DNA of 64,000 nucleotides from Kribbella italica (GTDB lineage: Bacteria; Actinomycetota; Actinomycetes; Propionibacteriales; Kribbellaceae): positions 7,750,001 through 7,814,000 of the forward strand of contig NZ_JACHMY010000001.1 in the NCBI RefSeq assembly GCF_014205135.1, written 5' to 3'. The translations under genes and the position numbers were made by a program. The notes under the pieces are model-generated. The model was not told the DNA's origin, did not search any database, and saw nothing but the letters and a program-made list of their open reading frames with translations. Within the stretch, counting starts at the first letter, position 1, and each line of letters starts with the position of its first letter. This document shows positions 57,549 through 64,000 of the stretch, one piece after another.

Positions 57549-58157
57549 ATGACAACTCTTCGCGCGGTGGTTCTCGGGTGTTCGCTCAAGAAGTCGCCGG
57601 CTCCTTCGAGTTCGGAGTTGCTTGGTCGGGAGGTGCTGGCGGCACTGGCTGATCACGACACCGATGGTGAGGTGGTGCGGATCGTCGACCACACGGTCAG
57701 GTTCGGGGTGTCGACCGATGAGGGGGACGGGGACGAGTGGCCGGGGATCCGGGAGAAGGTTCTCGCCGCGGACATCCTGGTGATGGCGACGCCGATCTGG
57801 ATGGGGCAGCCGTCGAGTGTCGCGAAGCTTGTCCTGGAGCGGCTGGATGCCGAGTTGGCCGAGACCGACGACGAGGGGCGGATGCTGACCTTCGGCAAGG
57901 TCGCGGCGGTTGCGGTGGTCGGTAATGAGGACGGGGCTCACCATGTCACGGCGGAGTTGCTGCAGGGGCTGAACGACGTGGGGTTCAGCGTCGCTGCCGG
58001 CGGTTCGACGTACTGGGTCGGTGAGGCGATGGGCAAGGTCGACTACAACGAGGCGGGTCCCAAGCCGGACACCACCGGTGCGGCCACCAAGACGCTGGCG
58101 GCGAACGCGGCTCATCTCGCGCGGCTCTTGAAAGACCGGCAGTACCCACCGAGCTGA
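57549..58157 (+). CDS. NAD(P)H-dependent FMN reductase/flavodoxin-like protein
   Basis: A 202-residue flavodoxin-fold reductase: VVLGCSLKKSPAPSSSELLG (FMN phosphate loop), ILVMATPIWMGQPSSVAKLV, VGNEDGAHHVTAELLQGLND, ending GAATKTLAANAAHLARLLKD. It passes hydride to quinones or similar. It is divergent from the redox enzyme, with GGGTAC before both. GGAAAGGAA lies before ATG 57549. Confidence 0.9.
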   Translation: MTTLRAVVLGCSLKKSPAPSSSELLGREVLAALADHDTDGEVVRIVDHTVRFGVSTDEGDGDEWPGIREKVLAADILVMATPIWMGQPSSVAKLVLERLDAELAETDDEGRMLTFGKVAAVAVVGNEDGAHHVTAELLQGLNDVGFSVAAGGSTYWVGEAMGKVDYNEAGPKPDTTGAATKTLAANAAHLARLLKDRQYPPS

Positions 58158-58336
58158 CGCGATCTTGTGCAACGCACCGCCTTCTGGTTTTCTCGAAGGC
58201 AGTGAAGTGCACGTTGCCCTAGACCTCGGCAGCCAGTTCGTCCTCGACTGTGCCCAAGGCGGCTTGTGTGCCGGCAACGATCTCGACCGAGACCAGCAAG
58301 AGTTTCGCCGCTCTCGCGGTGGCGACGTCCACAGCC

Positions 58337-59167
58337 GTGCTCAGCGAAGAATTCGATCAAACAGTTGTTCCCGCCAGCTGTTCGTCGGCTCGGCAGCGTG
58401 CGCTGCGAGAAGCAGCGACGCAGGAGTTGCTGCGGGCTCGGGCCGAAGCGGCCGACGACCTCGAACGTCAGCAGCTGCTGGAGCTGGCCGTCGAGCTCAA
58501 TCTCGAGGTCGCGCGTGCGATCGCGCGGTGCTTCCGGGGGCGTGGCGCCGAGGACGACGACCTCGAGCAGGTCGCGTGCCTCGGTCTGACGAAGGCGGTC
58601 CGCGGCTACCGGATCACTGACGGCGTGCCGTTCATCGGGTACGCCGTACCGACGATCCGCGGCGAGGTGAAGCGGTTCTTCCGCGACTGCGGCTGGGCGG
58701 TCCGCATTCCCCGCCGGTTGCAGGAGCTGCAAGGCAAGATCGCCCACGCGCGGCCGTTGCTGGCGCAGGAGCTGGGCCGTCAGCCCACACCGGGAGAAGT
58801 CGCCGAGTGGCTCGGTGTGGACAGTGGCGAGGTGCGCGAGGCCGAGGCCGCCAGGGGCTGCTTCACCGTGCTTTCGCTGGACCGGCCAGCCGGCCCTGGG
58901 GACGGTGCGCTGTCGCTGCTCGACCTGGTCGCGGACACAGAGGATCCCCGCCTGCGCCGGTTCGAAACGATCGACCAGCTGGGCCCGTTGATCGACGACC
59001 TCAGCGCGCGGGATCGGCGCCTTCTCGAACTCGCCTTCGTCGAGAACTGGCGGCAGGTCGACATCGGGCGTGAGCTGGGGATCAGTCAGGTGCAGGTCTC
59101 GCGCCTGCTGTCCAAGATCCTCACCCGCCTCCGAGCACGACTGCAGCCGGCCGGCGCAGTGGCTTGA
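58337..59167 (+). CDS. SigB/SigF-type RNA polymerase sigma factor (copy 2)
   Basis: A 276-residue paralog of the factor at 53671: regions 2 (RGRGAEDDDLEQVACLGLTK), 3 (IPRRLQELQGKIAHA) and 4 (ELAFVENWRQVDIGRELGIS with QVQVSRLLSKIL) match nearly fully. GTG 58337 is chosen because it aligns with the start of copy 1; GTG 58250 would add 29 residues of poor content. A hairpin follows. No anti-sigma gene is adjacent. Confidence 0.9.
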   Translation: MLSEEFDQTVVPASCSSARQRALREAATQELLRARAEAADDLERQQLLELAVELNLEVARAIARCFRGRGAEDDDLEQVACLGLTKAVRGYRITDGVPFIGYAVPTIRGEVKRFFRDCGWAVRIPRRLQELQGKIAHARPLLAQELGRQPTPGEVAEWLGVDSGEVREAEAARGCFTVLSLDRPAGPGDGALSLLDLVADTEDPRLRRFETIDQLGPLIDDLSARDRRLLELAFVENWRQVDIGRELGISQVQVSRLLSKILTRLRARLQPAGAVA

Positions 59168-59180
59168 CAGCCTTCTGCAT

Positions 59181-59197
59181 CCGGGAGGGTCTCCCGG
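59181..59197 (+). terminator. hairpin after sigma factor copy 2
   Basis: CCGGGAG and CTCCCGG (loop GGT) form a 7-bp stem 14 bp after the stop. Confidence 0.6.
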
Positions 59198-59549
59198 GAG
59201 CTACCTGCTGTACGCCGTACTGGGCGGAATCGCGCCGACGGTGAGGGAACCATCGGCACGATCCGTCCCGGGCGGAGCCGGACATCACGTTGTTCACCGC
59301 GCAGGCTCCGAGAGCCAGTTTGGGGTGGGTGCACTCCGGGATGGTCCGGCCGGTCGGCGCCGGCCAGAGAGGGCGTGTGGACGAGACGCCCCGCCGTGGA
59401 TTGCCGTACCGCCCCCGCGACAGGATCGGCACCGGTCCGACTTCATGGCCATCTGAACCTCCGGCCGGGGGTACCCACCCGTCAGGTCCGTATACGGCGA
59501 ATCCCCGACTTCTTTGGGCAACCGGCACCCACCGCAGGGTGACCCAGGC
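59198..59549. other. 352-bp stretch without a supported gene
   Basis: Short frames on both strands have no protein-like content or ribosome site. GGGGGTACC at about 59466 is another GGGTAC-type box without a gene after it on either strand. The LacI gene ends at 59550. Confidence 0.45.
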
Positions 59550-60554
59550 CTACGGCTGCGAGGAATCGCGGGCGACGAGTTCCGGGGTGAACGTGATTTC
59601 GCGATGAGGTGCGCCCGGGCTGTCCGCACGTTCGAAGAGCAGCTCGGCGGCCGACGTGCCGATCTCGTACGCCGGTTGCCGGATGGTGGTCAGGGGAACG
59701 ACGGCGAGCTGGGCGTCGGTGATGTCGTCGTAGCCGACGATGGCCAGGTCGTGGGGGACCGACCAGCCGGTGCGGATGAGGGTGTTGACGATGGCGATCG
59801 CGATCAGGTCGTTGCCGCAGAGGACCGCGGTCGGGCGGGGGCTCAGCGCCATGATCTCGCCGGCCAGTTCGCTGCGTTCTCGGGGGCTGCGGCCGGTGGC
59901 GTCTACGCGGTGCAGGACCGCACCGGAGCCGTGCTGTTCGATGGCGGCCAGGGCGCCCTGGTAGCGGGCCTGGATGACGAGCTCGCCGCCTGGGCCGCCG
60001 GCGAACAGGACCTGGCGGTGGCCCAGCTCCAGGACGTGTTGCATCGCGAGTTTGCCGCCGAGGTGGTGGTCGAAGGTGACTCGGGACGTGCTCATCGCCA
60101 TGCCTTCGCCGCCGACCACGACGATCGGCGTACCGACTGATTCCAGGTCGCCGAGGTCGGGGGGCATCGACGCGGTCGCGGAGATGATCAGGCCGCCGAC
60201 GCGCATCTCGGCCAGGCTGCGGATGTAGAGGGCCTGGCGCTCGGAGTCGCCGGCGGTGTCGCAGTACACGAGGACGTCGCCGCGGCTGCGGGCGACGTCC
60301 TCGACGCCGCGGGCGATCTCGGTGAAGAACGGGTTGCCCGCGTCGGGGACCAGCAGCCCGACGGTGTGGGTGCGGTTGCCGCGCAGGGTCCGGACCGCGC
60401 GGTTGGGGACGAAGCGGGTCACGTCGATGGCCCGTTCGATCCGCGCCCGGGCGTCGGGGGAGACGGTCCGGGTGCCGTTGATGTAGTTCGAGACGGTGCC
60501 GAGCGAGACGCCGGCCAGGGCCGCCACGTCCTTGATCGTCACGTTCTTCGCCAC
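59550..60554 (-). CDS. LacI-family transcriptional repressor
   Basis: This 334-residue repressor has HTH NVTIKDVAALAGVSLGTVSN and hinge region INGTRTVSPDARARIERAI, then the sugar-binding core with TVGLLVPDAGNPFFTEIARG and the end AYEIGTSAAELLFERADSPG. GTG 60554 is chosen; the frame reaches 60593. It follows the GH99-like gene by 40 bp on the same strand. It likely binds the TTGAAA palindromes at 61758 and 61878. Confidence 0.9.
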   Translation of the reverse strand: MAKNVTIKDVAALAGVSLGTVSNYINGTRTVSPDARARIERAIDVTRFVPNRAVRTLRGNRTHTVGLLVPDAGNPFFTEIARGVEDVARSRGDVLVYCDTAGDSERQALYIRSLAEMRVGGLIISATASMPPDLGDLESVGTPIVVVGGEGMAMSTSRVTFDHHLGGKLAMQHVLELGHRQVLFAGGPGGELVIQARYQGALAAIEQHGSGAVLHRVDATGRSPRERSELAGEIMALSPRPTAVLCGNDLIAIAIVNTLIRTGWSVPHDLAIVGYDDITDAQLAVVPLTTIRQPAYEIGTSAAELLFERADSPGAPHREITFTPELVARDSSQP

Positions 60555-60594
60555 TACCACCCCGTACGTCGGCCTGCCCGGCAACCGTCCCATC

Positions 60595-61731
60595 CTAGTG
60601 CCCGAAGACGTCCCGGATCATCTCCAGGAACCCGTACCGGTGATGGGTGTCGGGCAGCAGCGCCGACCCCTCGGTCCACTCGTTCCAGGCGTTGACGGTG
60701 ACGATCGGGTACGGCGGCCGGTGCCGCTCCAGGAACGCCTTCGCTTGCAGCAGGCCTTCCCGAAAGTCCGAAGGACTCGGGTCCCAGACCGGTGTCCACG
60801 GGTAGCCGCCACGGTCGAAGGGCAGCGACTGGTCGGTCCGCGGAGAGGCGTCCCAGCCCACCGTCACGTTCGGGTAGAACGGGACGTCGAGCTCCGCGGC
60901 GTACTTCTCGTACTCGGCGAAGGCCGCCTCCCGCAACGGTGCGACCTCGGCGACCGGGAAGTCGAAGTCGTTCGCGTCGGCGTGATGGATCCACACGTAC
61001 GACGTGGCGCTGCGAAACCCCAGCGCCCGCACGAGTTCCCGTGGGTCGCTCACCGTGATCGCCGCCGGCAGGACGCCGATCCCCCAGACCACGGCGTCGC
61101 AATGGATGCCGGGATGGCCGGCCCGTTGCGTCTCCTGGTCGAACCACCGCAGTGCGTCGGCCGCCGCCTCCACGCCGCCGAGTCCGGTGATCAGGTTGCC
61201 GAGCTCGTAGATCGAGAACCACGGCCTGCCCTCGACGGTGAGGTAGTTCGGCCGGGAGAAGTAGTTGTCGATGACGTGCCGGGCCATCTTCTCGAACGCC
61301 GCGCGGTCGATCGCGCCGCGCTTGAGCTCCCGAGGGGTGCCGAGTGCCGGATCGCCGTGCGGGAAGATGTCGAGCAGCTCGTGGTTGGCCCACATCAGGG
61401 CGAACTCCACGTCGTCGCTGTTCGCCGCGGACAGCAGCCCCTCGTCCAGGGCGGCCTGCAGGTACGGCCCGTCGTCGTACCAGTAGTAGTCGACCAGGAA
61501 GCCGTCGACGCCGTACTGCCGGGCGAGGTCGATCTGGGCCTCGGCCGCGTCGGCCGCCGACTCGTCGACGTAGCCGGCCAGCGGGATCCTTGGTTGCCGA
61601 TGGCCCTCGAAACGGGGTGCCGCCGCGCGCAGCAGCTCCCACTCGTCCCAGTCCGCGCCGAACCACCGCGCGTTGCGGGGATCGCGGTGCCACCCGGGGA
61701 AGTAGTAGGCGAGGACCTTCGGCCTGTCCAT
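60595..61731 (-). CDS. GH99/WbsX-like glycoside hydrolase
   Basis: A 378-residue TIM-barrel protein of the WbsX/GH99-like group: LAYYFPGWHRDPRNARWFGA, DGFLVDYYWYDDGPYLQAAL, ALMWANHELLDIFPHG, and the end VTVNAWNEWTEGSALLPDTH with YGFLEMIRD. GH99 enzymes cut alpha-mannosides; the substrate here is not known. It has no signal peptide, so it acts in the cytoplasm on an imported sugar. It is divergent from the sugar importer. Confidence 0.85.
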   Translation of the reverse strand: MDRPKVLAYYFPGWHRDPRNARWFGADWDEWELLRAAAPRFEGHRQPRIPLAGYVDESAADAAEAQIDLARQYGVDGFLVDYYWYDDGPYLQAALDEGLLSAANSDDVEFALMWANHELLDIFPHGDPALGTPRELKRGAIDRAAFEKMARHVIDNYFSRPNYLTVEGRPWFSIYELGNLITGLGGVEAAADALRWFDQETQRAGHPGIHCDAVVWGIGVLPAAITVSDPRELVRALGFRSATSYVWIHHADANDFDFPVAEVAPLREAAFAEYEKYAAELDVPFYPNVTVGWDASPRTDQSLPFDRGGYPWTPVWDPSPSDFREGLLQAKAFLERHRPPYPIVTVNAWNEWTEGSALLPDTHHRYGFLEMIRDVFGH

Positions 61732-61757
61732 CGATCACGCTCCCAGCAGAGCATTGG

Positions 61758-61771
61758 TTGAAATATTTCAA
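61758..61771. promoter_or_regulatory. LacI operator palindrome 1
   Basis: TTGAAATATTTCAA is a perfect 14-nt palindrome of the LacI-family type, 26 bp before the GH99-like start. It is very AT-rich against the genome background. Confidence 0.75.
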
Positions 61772-61877
61772 GGGTCACCCTAGGTGGCCCGCCGGAGCGC
61801 TGTCCAGGGTGGTTGGCCGCCATCGGACAGGCGATCTGCGAAGTCTTGACGGCGATCGGGGACCTCCATAGCATCCG

Positions 61878-61899
61878 CTTGTTGAAACATTTCAACAAG
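61878..61899. promoter_or_regulatory. LacI operator palindrome 2
   Basis: CTTGTTGAAA and TTTCAACAAG are perfect arms around CA. The core TTGAAA-N2-TTTCAA is the same as in operator 1. It lies 15 bp before the binding-protein start, so it should block its transcription. Confidence 0.75.
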
Positions 61900-61914
61900 C
61901 CCAAGGGAGAGTCC

Positions 61915-63003
61915 ATGCGCTCGCGACGTACCCAGCTGGCCCTCGGCGCCCTCGCCGCGACCCTCGTGGTGACCGGTTGCTCGGCGGGTGACCAGGAAGG
62001 GTCGTCGGACTCCGCCGGTACGACGGCGTCCACGGCCACCCACACCGCGGCGGAGGTCGCGGCCGCCACCGGGACCTACCAGGTGAAACCGCTGTTCGCC
62101 GTCCCGAAGACGCTGCCGAAGAAGTACCGGCTGGCGTTCCTGAACCCGGGTCTGAGCTACCCGTTCTTCGCGACCTGGTCGGACGGGATGAAGGACGCGG
62201 CCAAGTACTACGGCGTCGACCTCGACGAGGCCGACCTGAACTTCGAGTACGACACCCAGCTCGACCAGTACAAGCAGCTCGCCGTGAAGCTGCCGGACGT
62301 CGTCGGCTCGCAGCCGATGAACGACGCCACCTACAACCAGGCCAAGCAGGACGGCGTCCGCCTGGTCCTGGTCGACGGTTCGTTCAAGGACGTGCCGAGC
62401 TTCGGCGTCGACGACCAGCAGGTCGGGGCGCTGGCGGTGGACACGATGAAGGCCGCCGCGAAGGCCAAGACGAGCGGAGCCTGGAAGACCAAGAAAGTCC
62501 TGGTGGCCGGCCTGACCTCACCGAACTGCGGACCGTGCGACGCCCGGGTGAAGGCCGCGTTCACCCGCGCCGGGACCGAGCTGGGGATCCCGGCCGAGAA
62601 CACCGTCATGCTCACCCCGCAGGGACAGGACCCGACCACGTCGGCCGGAGCCACGTTCAACGACTTCCTCACCGCTCACCCGGACGACGCCGTCCTGATC
62701 GTCTCGTACGGCGACGAGCCGGTCGTCGGCGCGATCAACGCCGCCAAGGCGGCCAACCGGGAAGGCGATATCCTTGCCGTCAGCAACGGCGGGGACAGCG
62801 CCGCGCGGCTGGCGTTGCGCGACCCCAGCAACGCCGGCGTCCTGGTCGCCGCCGTCGACTTCCAGCCGTACGCCGAGGGCTGGAACTGGGTCGAGGCCGC
62901 GATCGCCACCGCGATGGGCAAGCCGTTCGACAAGTTCGCCGTCGGCCGCGTGCTGACCGCGGCGAACGTCGACCGGTTCTACCCGGAAGACAAGACCAAA
63001 TGA
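61915..63003 (+). CDS. sugar-binding lipoprotein (ribose/xylose-type ABC importer)
   Basis: A 362-residue extracellular binding protein of the PBP1/Peripla_BP_4 family: lipobox TLVVTGCSAGDQEG with lipid Cys22, then RLAFLNPGLSYPFFATWSDG, MKDAAKYYGVDLDEAD and the end FDKFAVGRVLTAANVDRFYP. GGGAGA lies 4 nt before ATG 61915; a longer frame from 61813 runs over operator 2. The stop overlaps the permease start by ATGA. The sugar is probably the substrate of the GH99-like enzyme. Confidence 0.9.
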   Translation: MRSRRTQLALGALAATLVVTGCSAGDQEGSSDSAGTTASTATHTAAEVAAATGTYQVKPLFAVPKTLPKKYRLAFLNPGLSYPFFATWSDGMKDAAKYYGVDLDEADLNFEYDTQLDQYKQLAVKLPDVVGSQPMNDATYNQAKQDGVRLVLVDGSFKDVPSFGVDDQQVGALAVDTMKAAAKAKTSGAWKTKKVLVAGLTSPNCGPCDARVKAAFTRAGTELGIPAENTVMLTPQGQDPTTSAGATFNDFLTAHPDDAVLIVSYGDEPVVGAINAAKAANREGDILAVSNGGDSAARLALRDPSNAGVLVAAVDFQPYAEGWNWVEAAIATAMGKPFDKFAVGRVLTAANVDRFYPEDKTK

Positions 63004-64000
63004 CGACCGGCACCACCGCGAAGGCCGGCCTGCTCGGCGTACTGGACCCACGCCGTCCGGCCCCTGCGTCCGGCCGGTCCGGGCAGCGCCGGGTCTCCGA
63101 CCGCCTGCTCGATCTCGGCATCTACGTCGCCTTGGTTGCCTTGGTCATCTACTTCGCCCAGGCCTCGCCGTACTTCCTGACCCAGCGCAACCTGCTGAAC
63201 GTGGGAGCCGCGGTGGCGGTCACCGGCGTCCTGGCCGCCGGGATGACGATCGCGCTGATCGCCGGTCAGCTCGATCTCACCGTCGGGGCGAACATCGCGC
63301 TGACCAGCGTCGTGGTGTCGCTCGCGATCGAGAGCCTGGGCTGGAGTACGCCGGCCGCCGTGCTCCTCGGACTCGCGGTCGGCGTCGGGATCGGCCTGGC
63401 GAACAGCGTGCTCGTGGTCGGCGTCGGCATCAACTCGATCATCGCCACGCTGGCGATGGGCATCGTCCTGCGCGGCGTCGCGCTGATCAGCACCGGCGGC
63501 CAGACCAAGCCGCTGACCGACCTGACCCTGCCCGAGTTCCTGCAGCTGCGGCCGCTCGGCGTACCGACGACCGTGTGGATCCTGGTGACGGTGTTCGTCC
63601 TGGGCTGGGTCGTCCTCACCTTCACCCCGGTGGGCTGGCACATCTACGGCGTCGGCGGGAACCCGAGCGCCGCCCTGCGCGCCGGCATCCGGACGAAACG
63701 CCTGTACGCCGGGGTGTTCGTCACCACCGGAGTCCTGGCGGCCATCGGCGGCATCATCACCACCGGGACGTCCAGCAGCGGCGGGCCCAACTATGCCAAC
63801 GGCGCGGAGTTCGACGTCCTGACAGCGGTCCTGCTCGGCGGGATCGGGCTGGCCGGCGGGTCCGGGCGGATCCAGCGCACGCTCGCCGGTGTGCTGCTGA
63901 TCGGCGTCCTGAACAACGGGCTGACGCTGCTGTCGGTCAGTTCCTACTACCAGCAACTCGCCCGGGGCGCGGTGTTCGTTCTCGCCGTCGTCCTCGGCGC
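63000..64000 (+). CDS. ABC sugar permease (RbsC-like), cut by window end
   Basis: I read 333 residues directly from ATG 63000, open to the end of the window. About nine helices, with the family signatures ALIAGQLDLTVGANIALTSV, IIATLAMGIVLRGVALISTG, GVGGNPSAALRAGIRTKRLY and AVLLGGIGLAGGSGRIQRTL. It forms the channel for the sugar brought by the lipoprotein. No ATPase gene lies in the window; it should follow downstream. Confidence 0.92.
   Translation, partial: MTTGTTAKAGLLGVLDPRRPAPASGRSGQRRVSDRLLDLGIYVALVALVIYFAQASPYFLTQRNLLNVGAAVAVTGVLAAGMTIALIAGQLDLTVGANIALTSVVVSLAIESLGWSTPAAVLLGLAVGVGIGLANSVLVVGVGINSIIATLAMGIVLRGVALISTGGQTKPLTDLTLPEFLQLRPLGVPTTVWILVTVFVLGWVVLTFTPVGWHIYGVGGNPSAALRAGIRTKRLYAGVFVTTGVLAAIGGIITTGTSSSGGPNYANGAEFDVLTAVLLGGIGLAGGSGRIQRTLAGVLLIGVLNNGLTLLSVSSYYQQLARGAVFVLAVVLG

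Noticed and set aside
1..64000. CRISPR array or insertion sequence with transposase
   Set aside because: I saw no regularly spaced short repeats, no cas genes and no transposase with terminal repeats in the window.

Overview
The window comes from a high-GC actinobacterium. Gene content (DHA2-type MFS exporter with TetR, WhiJ/Scr1-type XRE regulator with a DUF6879 partner, NsdA-like TPR regulator, SigB/SigF-type sigma factors, many sugar ABC operons with GntR or LacI repressors) suggests a soil member of the Propionibacteriales, plausibly Kribbella-like. That placement is inference from gene types; no rRNA is present. No intact tRNA, rRNA or CRISPR array was seen.

Layout. (1) 1-8.9 kb, chromosomal: a DHA2 exporter (cut by the window start) divergent from its TetR regulator; a SulP anion transporter divergent from a MerR regulator over a perfect operator dyad; a small membrane protein; then a sulfur/persulfide cluster (methyltransferase, frameshifted DUF2892 protein, Cys-rich mini-protein, CsoR-family sensor, rhodanese, persulfide dioxygenase-rhodanese fusion, TauE exporter) punctuated by two CsoR-type operator palindromes. 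(2) 8.9-26.6 kb, a conjugative/integrative element without an intact integrase: MobF relaxase-helicase, zinc-finger protein, hairpin and DnaA box, uncharacterised proteins, GNAT and TPR regulators, a DUF6879/XRE unit, two resolvase-like proteins without the expected catalytic context, ArdC antirestriction protein, excisionase-like protein, GntR regulator with an operator cluster, XRE regulator and a primase-like protein that has lost its TOPRIM acidic residues. Broken gene ends lie at both edges (an integrase-like tail on the left; MFS and methyltransferase tails on the right).

(3) 27.2-39.8 kb, a carbohydrate operon: GntR repressor and phosphotriesterase-like lactonase on the minus strand, divergent from ROK kinase, SIS protein, SDR, FAD oxidoreductase, a complete Dpp-type ABC importer (two permeases, binding lipoprotein, two ATPases) and a glycoside hydrolase interrupted by one in-frame TGA. 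Most junctions are ATGA or TGATG overlaps. (4) 39.8-53.4 kb, a decaying accessory island: SUKH, GNAT, prim-pol, ChrB and DUF427 remnants, a HEPN-like protein, a CoiA-like nuclease, a duplicated 270-bp segment, an AlbA_2/Schlafen-like gene with a frameshift, and a tRNA 3'-end fragment at the right border that looks like an attachment site.

(5) 53.6-59.2 kb, a stress cluster: two paralogous SigB/SigF-type sigma factors flank a chain of four overlapping genes (flavin-type oxidase, SRPBCC, a 53-residue ORF, DUF2945), a heme-oxygenase-like redox enzyme, a proline-rich mini-protein and an FMN reductase. An identical 19-nt element with a GGGTAC box lies before two of these units, which suggests that the sigma factors control them. 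(6) 59.5-64 kb, a second sugar locus: LacI repressor and a GH99/WbsX-like enzyme divergent from a sugar-binding lipoprotein and a permease (cut by the window end), with two TTGAAA-type operator palindromes between them.
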